Below are positions 44,446 through 53,067 of a stretch of 64,000 nt of DNA, in pieces. The DNA comes from JAIBJN01 sp963775395 (GTDB taxonomy: Bacteria; Actinomycetota; Thermoleophilia; Gaiellales; Gaiellaceae). The stretch lies in NCBI GenBank assembly GCA_963775395.1, contig CAVZIX010000014.1:310001-374000 (forward strand), written 5' to 3'. The translations under genes were made by a program, and so were the position numbers. The notes below the pieces were generated by a model. It was not told the DNA's origin and made no database searches. It was given only the letters and a program-made list of their open reading frames with translations. Within the stretch, counting starts at the first letter, position 1; each line of letters begins with the position of its first letter.

Positions 44446-45620
44446 GCCACGATTGCCGGCGACTCGGCGACCTGGCGCTCGGAGGCGGAATGCATCTCGG
44501 CGAGCGCCGCGCGCACGCCGGTCGCGGAGGCCCGCGCGACGTGGCGCGCGAGCACGGACAGCCAGCCGTCCAGCCAGGCTCGATCGATGGTACGCACGCT
44601 CGAGCGCCAGACGCGCTCGCAAGGGGTCGCGGCGATCTCGTCTCGGCTCGAGAACAGCCGTTCGTGGAGCCGTTCTCCTTCGCGAAGGCCGATGAACCGA
44701 ACTCCGATCTCCCGTGATGCGGCTTCGGCGACGCGCGCGGCCAGGTCGACGATCGTGACGGCCGGCCCGCACTCGAGCCAGAAGATCGCGCCTCTGTCGG
44801 CCAGCCCGCCCGCGACGATCGCGAGCTTCGCGGCCTCGTCTGCGGTCATTAGGTAGCGCGTCGCGGCCGCGTGCGTGATCGTGAGCGGGCCGCCACGCGC
44901 AACCTGCTGCCGGAAGAACGGCACGATGCTTCCGGTCGAGTCGACGACGTTCGCCAGGCGCACCGACGTGTACCGTCCGCCCGTCGGCTCGCATCCGGCC
45001 GTCGCGACGATCCATTCGGCAACGGCCTTCGTCCGACCGAGGATGTTCGTCGGATCGACGGCCTTGTCGGTCGAGAACAGGACGAAGCGGGCGACGCGTG
45101 CTCGCCGCGCCCCTTCGACGACGTTCTTCGTCCCGAGAACGTTTGTCGCGACGCCCTCTACGGGCGACGCCTCGAGCAGAGACACGTGCTTGTACGCCGC
45201 CGCGTGGAAGACAACGTCCGGGCGATGCTCCTCGAAGACCGCGGCTGTTGCCTCACCGCTCTTGATGTCGGCGAGGACCGGCACCACGTGCGCGAACCCG
45301 AGATCGTCGGTGAGCGTTCTCGCCACCGCGACGAGCGAAGCCTCAGCCTGATCGACGAGGACGAGACGGCCGACGCCGCGCCACACCAGCTGCGCACAGA
45401 GCTCGCCGCCGACCGAGCCTCCGGCGCCGGTGACGAGGACGGTCGCGCCAGCGAGGTAGGCGCCGAAGCGTTCGACATCGACGTTCACGACCGGCCGACC
45501 GAGCAGCGAGACGACGTCGCCGTTAGGCGCATGACCGTTCAATGCGGCCGTCCGCACCGAGGCTGAGCCGGACGCCTGACCTCGCTCCGCCCTCGCCACG
45601 ATGCCCGGTCCCTGACGCAT
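44442..45620 (-). CDS. UDP-N-acetylglucosamine 4,6-dehydratase-like protein (CapD/FlaA1 type, soluble)
   Basis: 392 residues from the ATG at 45620, 27 bases after the aminotransferase stop. Rossmann motif TVLVTGAGGSVGGELCAQL, VLADIKS, VFHAAAYKHVSLLEASPVEGVATNVLGTKNVVEGA, STDKAVDPTNILGRTKAVAEW, and RLANVVDSTGSIVPFFRQQVARGGPLTITHAAATRYLMTADEAAKL are the CapD/PglF family. The membrane-spanning N-terminal part of PglF is missing, as in FlaA1. The middle of the active-site triad is the usual S/T-D-K. With the aminotransferase upstream it would make a UDP-4-amino-4,6-dideoxy-HexNAc. Confidence 0.88.
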   Translation of the reverse strand: MRQGPGIVARAERGQASGSASVRTAALNGHAPNGDVVSLLGRPVVNVDVERFGAYLAGATVLVTGAGGSVGGELCAQLVWRGVGRLVLVDQAEASLVAVARTLTDDLGFAHVVPVLADIKSGEATAAVFEEHRPDVVFHAAAYKHVSLLEASPVEGVATNVLGTKNVVEGARRARVARFVLFSTDKAVDPTNILGRTKAVAEWIVATAGCEPTGGRYTSVRLANVVDSTGSIVPFFRQQVARGGPLTITHAAATRYLMTADEAAKLAIVAGGLADRGAIFWLECGPAVTIVDLAARVAEAASREIGVRFIGLREGERLHERLFSSRDEIAATPCERVWRSSVRTIDRAWLDGWLSVLARHVARASATGVRAALAEMHSASERQVAESPAIVA

Positions 45621-45646
45621 CGGCGAAGGCTTGTCAACCACAGCTG

Positions 45647-46792
45647 TCAGGCGGTTGCGAGCGCGCGAACCAGCGCCGCGACGACGTGTTCCTGCTCGCC
45701 GGGTGTGAGCCCCGTGTGGAACGGCAGCGCGAGCCCCTGCGCACCGGCCGCCTCCGCGACCGGGAACATCCCGGGCACGAAGCCGAAGCGGTCGCTGTAG
45801 GCCGGCTGCAGGTGGATCGCGGGCAGATAGGGCTTCGATGCGATCCCCTCGGCCGCGAGTCGCGCCATGACCGTCGATCGCTCGGCCGGCGGGTCGAGGA
45901 AGACGACGCACACGAACCAGGAGCGCCGGTGGAGCTCGTCGTTCGGGCAGAGCAGCCGGACGCCTTCGACGTCGGCGAGCAGCTCGTCGTACCTGGCCGC
46001 GACCTCATCGCGAAGGCTGAGGATGCGGTCGAGCTTGCGGAGCTGCGCGACGCCCAGCGCGGCCGACAGCTCGTCGAGGCGGTAGTTGTAGCCGATGCGT
46101 TCGTGCGCGAACGTCTCACCCCTGTCCGTCCGGCCCTGATTCGCGAGGCTCTTCACAAGCGCCCACTCCTCCTCCGTGCCGACGACGACCGCGCCGCCCT
46201 CCCCGGTCGTGACTTGCTTGTTCGGATAGAACGCGAACACGGTGGGGTTCCCGAACGACCCGACCGGCCGTCCGCGATAGGTGGCACCGAGCGCCTCGCA
46301 GGCGTCCTCGATAATCGCGAGCCCGTAGCGCTCCGCGAGCGCCTGAAAAGCATCGATGTCGATCGGGTAGCCGAAGAGATCGACCAGCACGAGGGCTTTC
46401 GTCCTCGGCGTAATCGCCGCTTCGACGGCGCCCGGGTCGAGGTTGAGCGTTTTCTCGTCGACGTCCACGAAGACCGGGGTGCCGCCCTCGTAGACGATCG
46501 CGTTCGCGGAGGCGATGAACGACAGCGGCGTCGTCACGACCTCGTCGCCCCGCGAGATCCCGGCGAGCTTGACGCAGAGGTGTAGGCCGGCTGTGCCGCT
46601 CGACAGCGCGGCGGCGAAGGGTGCCTCGACGCGCTCGGCCAGCGCGGCCTCGAATTGCTCGATCATCGGCCCGAACGCAAGACGCCCGGAGCGGATGACC
46701 TCGAGGACGAGTTCCTCCTCGGCCTCGTCGACGTACGGCGCCGAGAGCCCGATCGTCTGGAATGCGGTCGAGCCGCTCACTCGAGGCCGCAT
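45647..46792 (-). CDS. DegT/DnrJ/EryC1-family sugar aminotransferase
   Basis: 381 residues from the ATG at 46792; an in-frame start at 46813 is possible. PLP fold type I: SSGTAGLHLCVKLAGISRGDEVVTTPLSFIASANAI, VDLFGYPIDIDAF, IIEDACEALGATYRGRPVGSFG, FYPNKQVTTGEGGAVV with the PLP Lys, and NYRLDELSAALGVAQL. It aminates a nucleotide 4-keto sugar, most likely the product of the dehydratase encoded next to it. The three genes form one minus-strand operon for a modified surface sugar. Confidence 0.9.
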   Translation of the reverse strand: MRPRVSGSTAFQTIGLSAPYVDEAEEELVLEVIRSGRLAFGPMIEQFEAALAERVEAPFAAALSSGTAGLHLCVKLAGISRGDEVVTTPLSFIASANAIVYEGGTPVFVDVDEKTLNLDPGAVEAAITPRTKALVLVDLFGYPIDIDAFQALAERYGLAIIEDACEALGATYRGRPVGSFGNPTVFAFYPNKQVTTGEGGAVVVGTEEEWALVKSLANQGRTDRGETFAHERIGYNYRLDELSAALGVAQLRKLDRILSLRDEVAARYDELLADVEGVRLLCPNDELHRRSWFVCVVFLDPPAERSTVMARLAAEGIASKPYLPAIHLQPAYSDRFGFVPGMFPVAEAAGAQGLALPFHTGLTPGEQEHVVAALVRALATA

Positions 46793-46935
46793 TCTGCCAG
46801 AACCGGCGAGCACGGGCCTCTGTGATCATGAGGTCGACCAGTGTTGCTGGGTGGACGGCAGGCGTTTTGCGGCCGTTCGTACCCCTCCTGTTCGGGCGCA
46901 GGTTGGCGGTCCCCCACCGACACGGCGGCCGTGCG

Positions 46936-46961
46936 GAGAGCCCCGTCTCGGCGGGGTTCTC
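46936..46961. terminator. Hairpin between the glycosylase gene and the sugar operon
   Basis: A 10-bp stem (GAGAGCCCCG/CGGGGTTCTC with one G-T pair) and a 6-base loop, directly after the stop of the minus-strand gene at 46967. It probably ends that transcript. The gap 46793-46966 holds nothing else recognisable. Confidence 0.6.
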
Positions 46962-46966
46962 TATCT

Positions 46967-48055
46967 CTAGGCGCCACGGACGGCGTGCGACGCCGTGTCG
47001 GGCTCGACGAACCGCACGAGCCGCTCCGCCTCCGGGCGGAGGCTGCGCTTGGTGGCGGCGCGCAGGCGCTCGAACGGAGACAGGACGAGCGTCGCCTTCT
47101 TCTTCGTCGCCTCGACGCTCCACTTCCCGGCGACGGCGCCTTCGACGAGGAAAGTCGGCGTGGAGTGCGGCGTCTTCGTGTCGAAGACGAGCGGCCGGAA
47201 CTTCTCCGGGAGGATCTGGGTGCTGCGCGCGTGGACGAGCAGTGTCGCGTCCCAGGTCGGCAGGAAGCGCGGCGGCGCCTTCACCGAGCCGCCTGGGAGC
47301 GGAGCGCGCGGCAGGTCGACGAGCTCCCGGCCCTCCTCGTCGCGGAAACGGCGCAGGCGCAGCCCCTCCGCGGCTTCCTGGATGGTGGTCGGGGCAAGCC
47401 CCGCCCAGTTCGCGGCGTCGGCGAGGCGCGCGGGCCCAAAGCCGGTCAGGTAGCGGCGCAGGAGGATTTCGACGCTCTCCTCCGAGGTCACGGTCGGAGG
47501 CTCGAGCCACTCGTCCGCCAGGGCGTAGAGGTCGGCTCGGCGCCGCTCCCACGTCCCGCAGGGCGGCGCTCTGACGAGCTCGATCCAGGCGGCAAGCCCG
47601 TTCCAGAGGTGCGTTGGGCGCTCGGGATCGCGCTTGCGCGCGAGGTCGAGGAGCTCGTCCCGATGCAGCACCTTGCCCGTGAGGATCTTCCGCAACTCCT
47701 TTGCCGCCGCGGTCAGGTCTGACTTGGAGAGCCGCTTCTTGTCGAAGCGGAGCCACGCCTCCTGCCGTGCGGCCCGAGTCCCGACGGCGAACGGCCAGTA
47801 GTCGCCGGCCGAAACGAGGTGAATCGTCGAGCGTAGGAGTGTCCCCTGCACGACTTTCCGTCGTTCGAGCGCCTTGGTGAGGTCGGCGAGCTCGAAGCCC
47901 TCGAGCCGGCTCCACAGTCCGATGTAGGACGACGGTGCGTACTGCGCCTGGATGCCCGCGATGCGGTCGAGCGTCCGCGGCAGCGAGAGGCGGGAACGCT
48001 CGAGCAGGAACTGCCGCGCGAGCAGCGCGCGGTTGAGGTCGGCGGTCGTGAGCAC
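46967..48055 (-). CDS. Winged-helix (HTH_42) DNA glycosylase-like protein, AlkZ family
   Basis: 362 residues. N-terminal LTTADLNRALLARQFLLERS and RIAGIQAQYAPSSYIGLWSRLEGF contain the Q-A-Q motif that corresponds to the catalytic QxQ of AlkZ/YcaQ glycosylases. HLVSAGDYWPFA and the C-terminal FLPTWDATLLVHARSTQILPEKFRPLVF...TFLVEGAVAGKWSVE complete the HTH_42 fold. These enzymes excise alkylated bases or unhook crosslinks, often as self-resistance. No biosynthetic cluster is evident, so a general repair role is more likely. GTG start. Confidence 0.8.
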   Translation of the reverse strand: MLTTADLNRALLARQFLLERSRLSLPRTLDRIAGIQAQYAPSSYIGLWSRLEGFELADLTKALERRKVVQGTLLRSTIHLVSAGDYWPFAVGTRAARQEAWLRFDKKRLSKSDLTAAAKELRKILTGKVLHRDELLDLARKRDPERPTHLWNGLAAWIELVRAPPCGTWERRRADLYALADEWLEPPTVTSEESVEILLRRYLTGFGPARLADAANWAGLAPTTIQEAAEGLRLRRFRDEEGRELVDLPRAPLPGGSVKAPPRFLPTWDATLLVHARSTQILPEKFRPLVFDTKTPHSTPTFLVEGAVAGKWSVEATKKKATLVLSPFERLRAATKRSLRPEAERLVRFVEPDTASHAVRGA

Positions 48056-48119
48056 GCGCTCCGCGATAGCTCGACGGTAACCGACTGTGAGGGATCGGGC
48101 TTCGGAGCGGACGAAAGAT

Positions 48120-48151
48120 GCATCGAGGGCGCTGGGGAGCGCCCTCGATGC
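48120..48151. repeat. Perfect 14-bp inverted repeat in a gene-free gap
   Basis: GCATCGAGGGCGCT-GGGG-AGCGCCCTCGATGC. It lies in the 378-base gap 48056-48433 between divergent genes, where I see no coding region. The gap also has smaller inverted repeats (CGGCTC...GAGCCG around 48158-48180) and a CACAAT element about 12 bases before leuC. It is not placed to terminate either neighbour, so it may be a regulatory RNA element or protein site. Confidence 0.6.
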
Positions 48152-48433
48152 GGGGGCTCGGCTCCATGGACGAGAGCCGGCTCGGCCGCCGGCCTGCCGA
48201 GGCGTTGAGGGATCGCCTCGAGCGCGTCGCGCACGGGTCCTCGCCCGTCTGAACTAGCCCTGTCCCGGAGCCGGCAGTGCCCCCCTTTCGTCCGGGGCCA
48301 CCCCGTGCCTCCACCCACTATGAGCGTAACCAGGTCGGGCGCACGCGTGGTGCGCGGAAGGTGTCGGGAGCGTGACGAGTAGTCCACGGGCTGCCGCGGC
48401 GCCCGGAGCGGTGGATGTCGGCACAATTAGCGG

Positions 48434-49840
48434 ATGGGTAAGACGCTCTTCGAGCACGTCTGGGAAGCGCACCTCGTCGCCGACCCGGAAGACGAGTCGC
48501 CGCTCCTCTTCGTCGACCTCCACCTCGTGCACGAGGTCACGTCGGCGCAGGCATTCGAAGGCCTGCGCATAGCCGGTCGCCGCGTGCGGCGACCCGAGCT
48601 CACGCTCGCGACGATGGACCACAACGTCCCGACGGACGACCGGCCGGCCGACGATCTCGCCGCCGCACAGCTCGAGGCGCTGCGGCGCAACTGCGGGGAG
48701 TTCGGCGTGCCCCTGTACGCCACCGGGAGCGGGCGCGAGGGGATCGTGCACGTGATCGGGCCCGAGCTCGGGGTGTCCCAGCCGGGGATGACGATCGTCT
48801 GCGGCGACAGCCACACGTCGACTCACGGGGCGGTCGGGGCTCTCGCCTTCGGGATCGGGACCTCCGAGGTCGAGCACGTGCTCGCGACGCAGACCCTCCC
48901 GCAGCGCAAGCCGAAGACGATGCGGCTCGAGCTAAGCGGGTCGCTGCCTTCGGGCGTGACTGCGAAGGACGTCATCCTCGGCGCGATCGGCCACATCGGC
49001 GTGGCCGGCGGGCTCGGGCACGTGGTCGAGTACGCCGGTGAGGTCGTCCGCGGGTTGCCCATGGCCGGGCGCATGACCATCTGCAACATGTCCATCGAGG
49101 CCGGCGCCAGGGCCGGCATGATCGCGCCCGACGACACGACCTTCGCCTACCTCGAGGGACGCCCCGCCGCGCCGAAGGGCGCCGACTGGGAGGCCGCGCT
49201 CGAGCGCTGGCGCGGGCTTCCCTCCGACCCGGACGCGACCTACGACCGTGTCGTCGAGCTCGACGTCGGCGAGCTGGCTCCCCAGGTGAGCTGGGGAACG
49301 AACCCCGGCATGGTCGTCCCGGTGAACGGGGTCGTGCCGGATCCCGCCGACTTCGCCGACCCCGAGGAGCGCAAGGCGGCCGAGCGGGCGCTCATCTACA
49401 TGGCGCTCGACGCCGGGACGCCGATCCAGGACATCGAGGTCGACCGCGTCTTCATCGGCTCGTGCACGAACGCGCGCATCGAGGACCTGCGCGAGGCGGC
49501 GAGCGTCGTCGCCGGCAAGCAGGTGCACCCTCGCGTGCGCGCGATGGTCGTGCCGGGCTCGGCCGGCGTCAAGCGCCGCGCAGAGGAGGAGGGCCTAGAC
49601 CGGATCTTCGAGGCCGCCGGCTTCGAGTGGCGCCGCGCGGGCTGCTCGATGTGCCTCGGGATGAACCCGGACATCCTCCAGCCGGGCGAGCGCTGCGCCT
49701 CGACCTCCAACCGCAACTTCGAGGGTCGCCAGGGCCGGGGCGGGCGAACGCACCTGGTCAGCCCCGCGATGGCCGCCGCGACCGCGCTGGCCGGGCACTT
49801 CGTCGACGTCCGCGAGCTTGCGCTGGAGCCGGTGGCGTGA
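48434..49840 (+). CDS. leuC: 3-isopropylmalate dehydratase large subunit
   Basis: 468 residues. It isomerises 2-isopropylmalate to 3-isopropylmalate in leucine synthesis together with LeuD. The 4Fe-4S ligands are the Cys in FIGSCTNARIEDL and the CxxC in GCSMCLGMNPD; VCGDSHTSTHGAVGALAFGIGTSEVEHVLATQTL is the aconitase signature. The ATG has a weak ribosome-binding site and a -10-like CACAAT close by, which suggests a short leader. The TGA overlaps the leuD GTG. Confidence 0.96.
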   Translation: MGKTLFEHVWEAHLVADPEDESPLLFVDLHLVHEVTSAQAFEGLRIAGRRVRRPELTLATMDHNVPTDDRPADDLAAAQLEALRRNCGEFGVPLYATGSGREGIVHVIGPELGVSQPGMTIVCGDSHTSTHGAVGALAFGIGTSEVEHVLATQTLPQRKPKTMRLELSGSLPSGVTAKDVILGAIGHIGVAGGLGHVVEYAGEVVRGLPMAGRMTICNMSIEAGARAGMIAPDDTTFAYLEGRPAAPKGADWEAALERWRGLPSDPDATYDRVVELDVGELAPQVSWGTNPGMVVPVNGVVPDPADFADPEERKAAERALIYMALDAGTPIQDIEVDRVFIGSCTNARIEDLREAASVVAGKQVHPRVRAMVVPGSAGVKRRAEEEGLDRIFEAAGFEWRRAGCSMCLGMNPDILQPGERCASTSNRNFEGRQGRGGRTHLVSPAMAAATALAGHFVDVRELALEPVA

Positions 49841-50406
49841 AGCCGTTCCGCCGCACCACCGGGCGCATCGCCGTCCTCGACCGCGCCGACGTCGACACCG
49901 ACCAGATCATCCCGAAGCAGTTCCTGAAGCGCATCGGGCGTTCGGGCTTCGGCGAGTTCCTCTTCTTCGACTGGATCAAGGACCCCGACTTCGAGCTCAA
50001 CCGCCCCGAGGCCGCGGGTGCCACGATTCTGCTCGCCGGCCGGAACTTCGGCTGCGGCTCCTCGCGCGAGCATGCCGCGTGGGCGATCCAGGACTACGGG
50101 TTCGAGGTCGTCATCGCCCCGTCGTTCGGAGACATCTTCCGCACGAACTCGCGTAAGGTCGGCCTCCTCCCGGTCGCGCTTGCCGAGGACCAGGTCAAGG
50201 AGCTCATGGCCGCCGGGTCCGGCGCCGAGCTGACCGTCGACCTCGAGGAGCAGACCGCGGGGAACTACCCGTTCGAGATCGACCCGTTCGAGCGCAGGTG
50301 CCTGCTCGAGGGTCTCGACGACATCGCGGTCACGCTGAGCCACGAGGACGAGATCGCCGCGTTCGAGGCGGCGCACCCGTCGCCTATCGCGACGACAGCT
50401 CTCTGA
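49837..50406 (+). CDS. leuD: 3-isopropylmalate dehydratase small subunit
   Basis: 189 residues. LDRADVDTDQIIPKQFLKRIGRSGFGEFLFFDW and GRNFGCGSSREHAAWAIQDYGFEVVIAPSFGDIFRTNSRKVGLLPV are the swivel-domain signatures. It starts in a GTGA overlap with leuC and forms the heterodimer with it. Its 3' end overlaps the 3' end of leuB on the other strand by 23 bases. Confidence 0.96.
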   Translation: MKPFRRTTGRIAVLDRADVDTDQIIPKQFLKRIGRSGFGEFLFFDWIKDPDFELNRPEAAGATILLAGRNFGCGSSREHAAWAIQDYGFEVVIAPSFGDIFRTNSRKVGLLPVALAEDQVKELMAAGSGAELTVDLEEQTAGNYPFEIDPFERRCLLEGLDDIAVTLSHEDEIAAFEAAHPSPIATTAL

Positions 50407-51367
50407 GAACGGCGTCCGTAAGCTCGGCGGTCGTGGCCGTGCCGCCGAGGTCCGGAGTCGGGGTCGTGAGCAAGGCCGCGTCCACCGCTTCCTCGAGGCG
50501 CTGAGCCTGCTGGGGCTCGTCGAGCCCGTGGGCGAGCATGAGCGCGGCCGAGCGGAGCATCGCGGCCGGGTTGGCGACGCCTTTGCCCGCGATGTCGGGC
50601 GCGGAGCCGTGCACCGGCTCGAAGATCCCGGGCCGGCCGTCGCCGAGGCTGGCCGAGGCGGCGAGGCCGAGCCCGCCGGTCACGCCGGCGGCGACATCGG
50701 AGAGGATGTCGCCGAAGGTGTTCTCCGTCAGGAGGACGTCGAACTGCCCGGGCGCGAGCACGAGCTGCATGCCGCAGTTGTCGACGAGCATGTGCACCAG
50801 CTCGACGTCGGCGTAGTCGGGCGAGACGCGCTCGACGACCTCACGCCAGAGCCGCGACGTCGTGAGGATGTTTGCCTTGTCCACGGAGGTGACGTGGCTC
50901 CGGCGCGTGCGCGCGAGCTCGAAACCGCGCCGAGCGATCCGCTCGACCTCCTCGGGCCGGTACTCCATCGTGTCGTAGGCGGTCCCGTCGTCGCGGACGC
51001 CGCGCTCGCCGTAGTAGAGGCCGCCGACGAGCTCGCGCACGACGAGAAGGTCGACGCCCTCGCCGCGCGCCGGGCGCAGGTTCGCGTAGACGTCGAGTTC
51101 CCCGCGCAGGCCGATGAGGCCTTGCTCCGGCCTGACCTCGGAGCGGTCGAACTCCGGGGAGCCGACCGCTCCCATGAGCACCGCGTCGGCGCCCCGGCAC
51201 GCGGCGAGTGTCTCCGGCGGCAGCGGTTCCCCGGTCTCGCGGATCGCGGCGCCGCCGAAGGGATGTTCCTCGAGCTCGAGGTCGAGCGGGAGCTCCGCCA
51301 GCACGCGTGCCGCGGCCGCGGCGACCTCGGGGCCGATCCCGTCGCCGGGCAGGAGGACGATCTTCAC
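50384..51367 (-). CDS. leuB: 3-isopropylmalate dehydrogenase
   Basis: 327 residues. Complete active site: LLPGDGIGPE, ANLRPARG (substrate Arg), RELVGGLYYGERG with the catalytic Tyr region, SVDKANIL with the catalytic Lys, HMLVDNCGMQL and ENTFGDILSD with the Mg-binding Asps, and GIFEPVHGSAPDIAGKGVANPAAM for NAD. It oxidises and decarboxylates 3-isopropylmalate. It is the last gene of the ten-gene operon and starts in a GTGA overlap with ilvD. This intact copy contrasts with the degenerate paralogue at 59458-60393. Confidence 0.96.
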   Translation of the reverse strand: MKIVLLPGDGIGPEVAAAAARVLAELPLDLELEEHPFGGAAIRETGEPLPPETLAACRGADAVLMGAVGSPEFDRSEVRPEQGLIGLRGELDVYANLRPARGEGVDLLVVRELVGGLYYGERGVRDDGTAYDTMEYRPEEVERIARRGFELARTRRSHVTSVDKANILTTSRLWREVVERVSPDYADVELVHMLVDNCGMQLVLAPGQFDVLLTENTFGDILSDVAAGVTGGLGLAASASLGDGRPGIFEPVHGSAPDIAGKGVANPAAMLRSAALMLAHGLDEPQQAQRLEEAVDAALLTTPTPDLGGTATTAELTDAVLRELSSR

Positions 51368-53067
51368 AGCGGCGCGCTCGTGACGGCGCCTTCGGACGCC
51401 GAGGAGACGAGCGCCGCGTACTTGGCGAAGACTCCGCGCGTGTAGCGGGGCGCCGGCCGCTCCCAGGCCGCAAGCCGTTCGGCCAGCTCGTCGTCCGAGA
51501 GCTCGGCCCGCAGCTCGCGGGCCTCGACGTCGACCACCACAGAGTCCCCGTCGCGGATCGCTGCCAGCGGCCCGCCGTGGGCCGCCTCGGGGGAGACGTG
51601 CCCGACCATGAGCCCGTGGGTGGCCCCCGAGAAGCGGCCGTCGGTGACGAGAGCGACGGAGTCGCCCAGTCCCTCGCCGACGAGCGCCGCGGTGACGTGC
51701 AGCATCTCGCGCATGCCGGGCCCGCCGGCAGGGCCCTCGTAGCGGATGACGACCACGTCGCCCGCCTCGATGCCCCGGCCCTTCACTGCCTCGAAGCACG
51801 CCTCCTCCGAGTCGAACACGCGAGCCGGCCCGCGGTGCAGGAGGCGCTCGTGACCCGCGAGCTTCACCACGCACCCCTCGGGGGCGAGGTTGCCGTAGAG
51901 GACCGCGAGCCCGCCGGTCGGCTTCAGGGGAGTCTCCAGCGGGACGACGACCTCCTGGCCCGGGCGCTCTTCGACCGCCGCGGCGATCTCGCCGAGAGAG
52001 CGCCCGTCGACGTTGCGCGCGCCGGCGTGGACGAGCTCCCGCTTGAGCAGCTCGCGCGCGACCAGGGCGACGCCGCCCGCCTCGTAGACATCGGTCGCCA
52101 CAAAGCGCCCGCCGGGCTTGAGGCTCGCCACCACGGGCGTCCGGGCGGCGATCCGGTCGAAGTCGTCGAGGGAAAGCTCGAGGTCGAGCTCGCGTGCGAT
52201 CGCGAGCAGGTGGAGGACACCGTTGGTCGAGCCGCCGGTGGCCGCGATCGAGGCGATCGCGTTCTCGAGCGCCTCGCGGGTGATCACGTGCGACGGCCGC
52301 ACGTCGCGCCGGAGGAGATCCATGACGAGCCGCCCCGCCTCCTCGGCGGCCTCGTTCTTGCCCGGCGCGAGCGCGGGAATTCCGTTCAGACCCGCCGGGC
52401 TGATGCCGAGGAAGTCGAGCGCGGTCGACATCGTGTTCGCCGTGAACTGGCCGCCGCACGCTCCGGCGCCCGGGCAGGCGACGCCTTCGAGCTCGTGCAG
52501 CTCGTCCGGGCTCATCCTCCCGACGGCGTGGGCGCCGACCGCCTCGAAGACGTCCTGGATGGTGACGTCGCGGCCGCGGAACCGCCCCGGCGCGATCGAG
52601 CCGTTGTAGAGCACCAGCCCAGGGAGGTCGAGCCGCGCCAGCGCCATCACCGCGGCCGGAATCGTCTTGTCGCAGCCGACCAGGCACACAAGGCCGTCGA
52701 GCAAGTGCCCGCGCACGACGAGCTCGATCGAGTCGGCGATCACCTCGCGTGAGATGAGCGAGGCGCGCATGCCCTCGGTCCCCATGGAGACGCCGTCGGA
52801 GACCGAGACGGTGTTGAACTCGACCGGAGTCCCCCCGGCGGCGCGCACGCCCGCCTTCACGTGCTTCGCCAGCTCGCGCTGGTTGAAGTTGCACGGCATC
52901 GTCTCGATCCAGGTCGTGGCGACGCCGACGAGCGGCCGCGCGAGATCGTCGTCGGTGAGGCCGATGCCCTTCAGCATCGCGCGCGCCGGCGCGCGCTCGG
53001 GCCCGTCGGTGAGCGCGGCGCTCTGCCGCTTGGCCGGGTCGGAGGGGCGTGCGTACGGATCGCTCAC
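51364..53067 (-). CDS. ilvD: Dihydroxy-acid dehydratase
   Basis: 567 residues. It dehydrates dihydroxy-isovalerate and dihydroxy-methylvalerate to the keto acids of valine and isoleucine. CDKTIPAAVMA and ACPGAGACGGQFTANTMSTALDFLGIS carry the Fe-S cluster Cys residues, TDGRFSGATHGLMVGHVSPEAAHGGPLA is the C-terminal signature, and the Lys of the Mg site is in VGCDKT. GTG start overlaps the thrB stop. Confidence 0.96.
   Translation of the reverse strand: MSDPYARPSDPAKRQSAALTDGPERAPARAMLKGIGLTDDDLARPLVGVATTWIETMPCNFNQRELAKHVKAGVRAAGGTPVEFNTVSVSDGVSMGTEGMRASLISREVIADSIELVVRGHLLDGLVCLVGCDKTIPAAVMALARLDLPGLVLYNGSIAPGRFRGRDVTIQDVFEAVGAHAVGRMSPDELHELEGVACPGAGACGGQFTANTMSTALDFLGISPAGLNGIPALAPGKNEAAEEAGRLVMDLLRRDVRPSHVITREALENAIASIAATGGSTNGVLHLLAIARELDLELSLDDFDRIAARTPVVASLKPGGRFVATDVYEAGGVALVARELLKRELVHAGARNVDGRSLGEIAAAVEERPGQEVVVPLETPLKPTGGLAVLYGNLAPEGCVVKLAGHERLLHRGPARVFDSEEACFEAVKGRGIEAGDVVVIRYEGPAGGPGMREMLHVTAALVGEGLGDSVALVTDGRFSGATHGLMVGHVSPEAAHGGPLAAIRDGDSVVVDVEARELRAELSDDELAERLAAWERPAPRYTRGVFAKYAALVSSASEGAVTSAPL

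Noticed and set aside
46116..48314. A 732-codon minus-strand frame and similar long Arg/Gly/Pro-rich frames elsewhere
   Set aside because: Out-of-frame reading of the aminotransferase and glycosylase genes; no recognisable domain.
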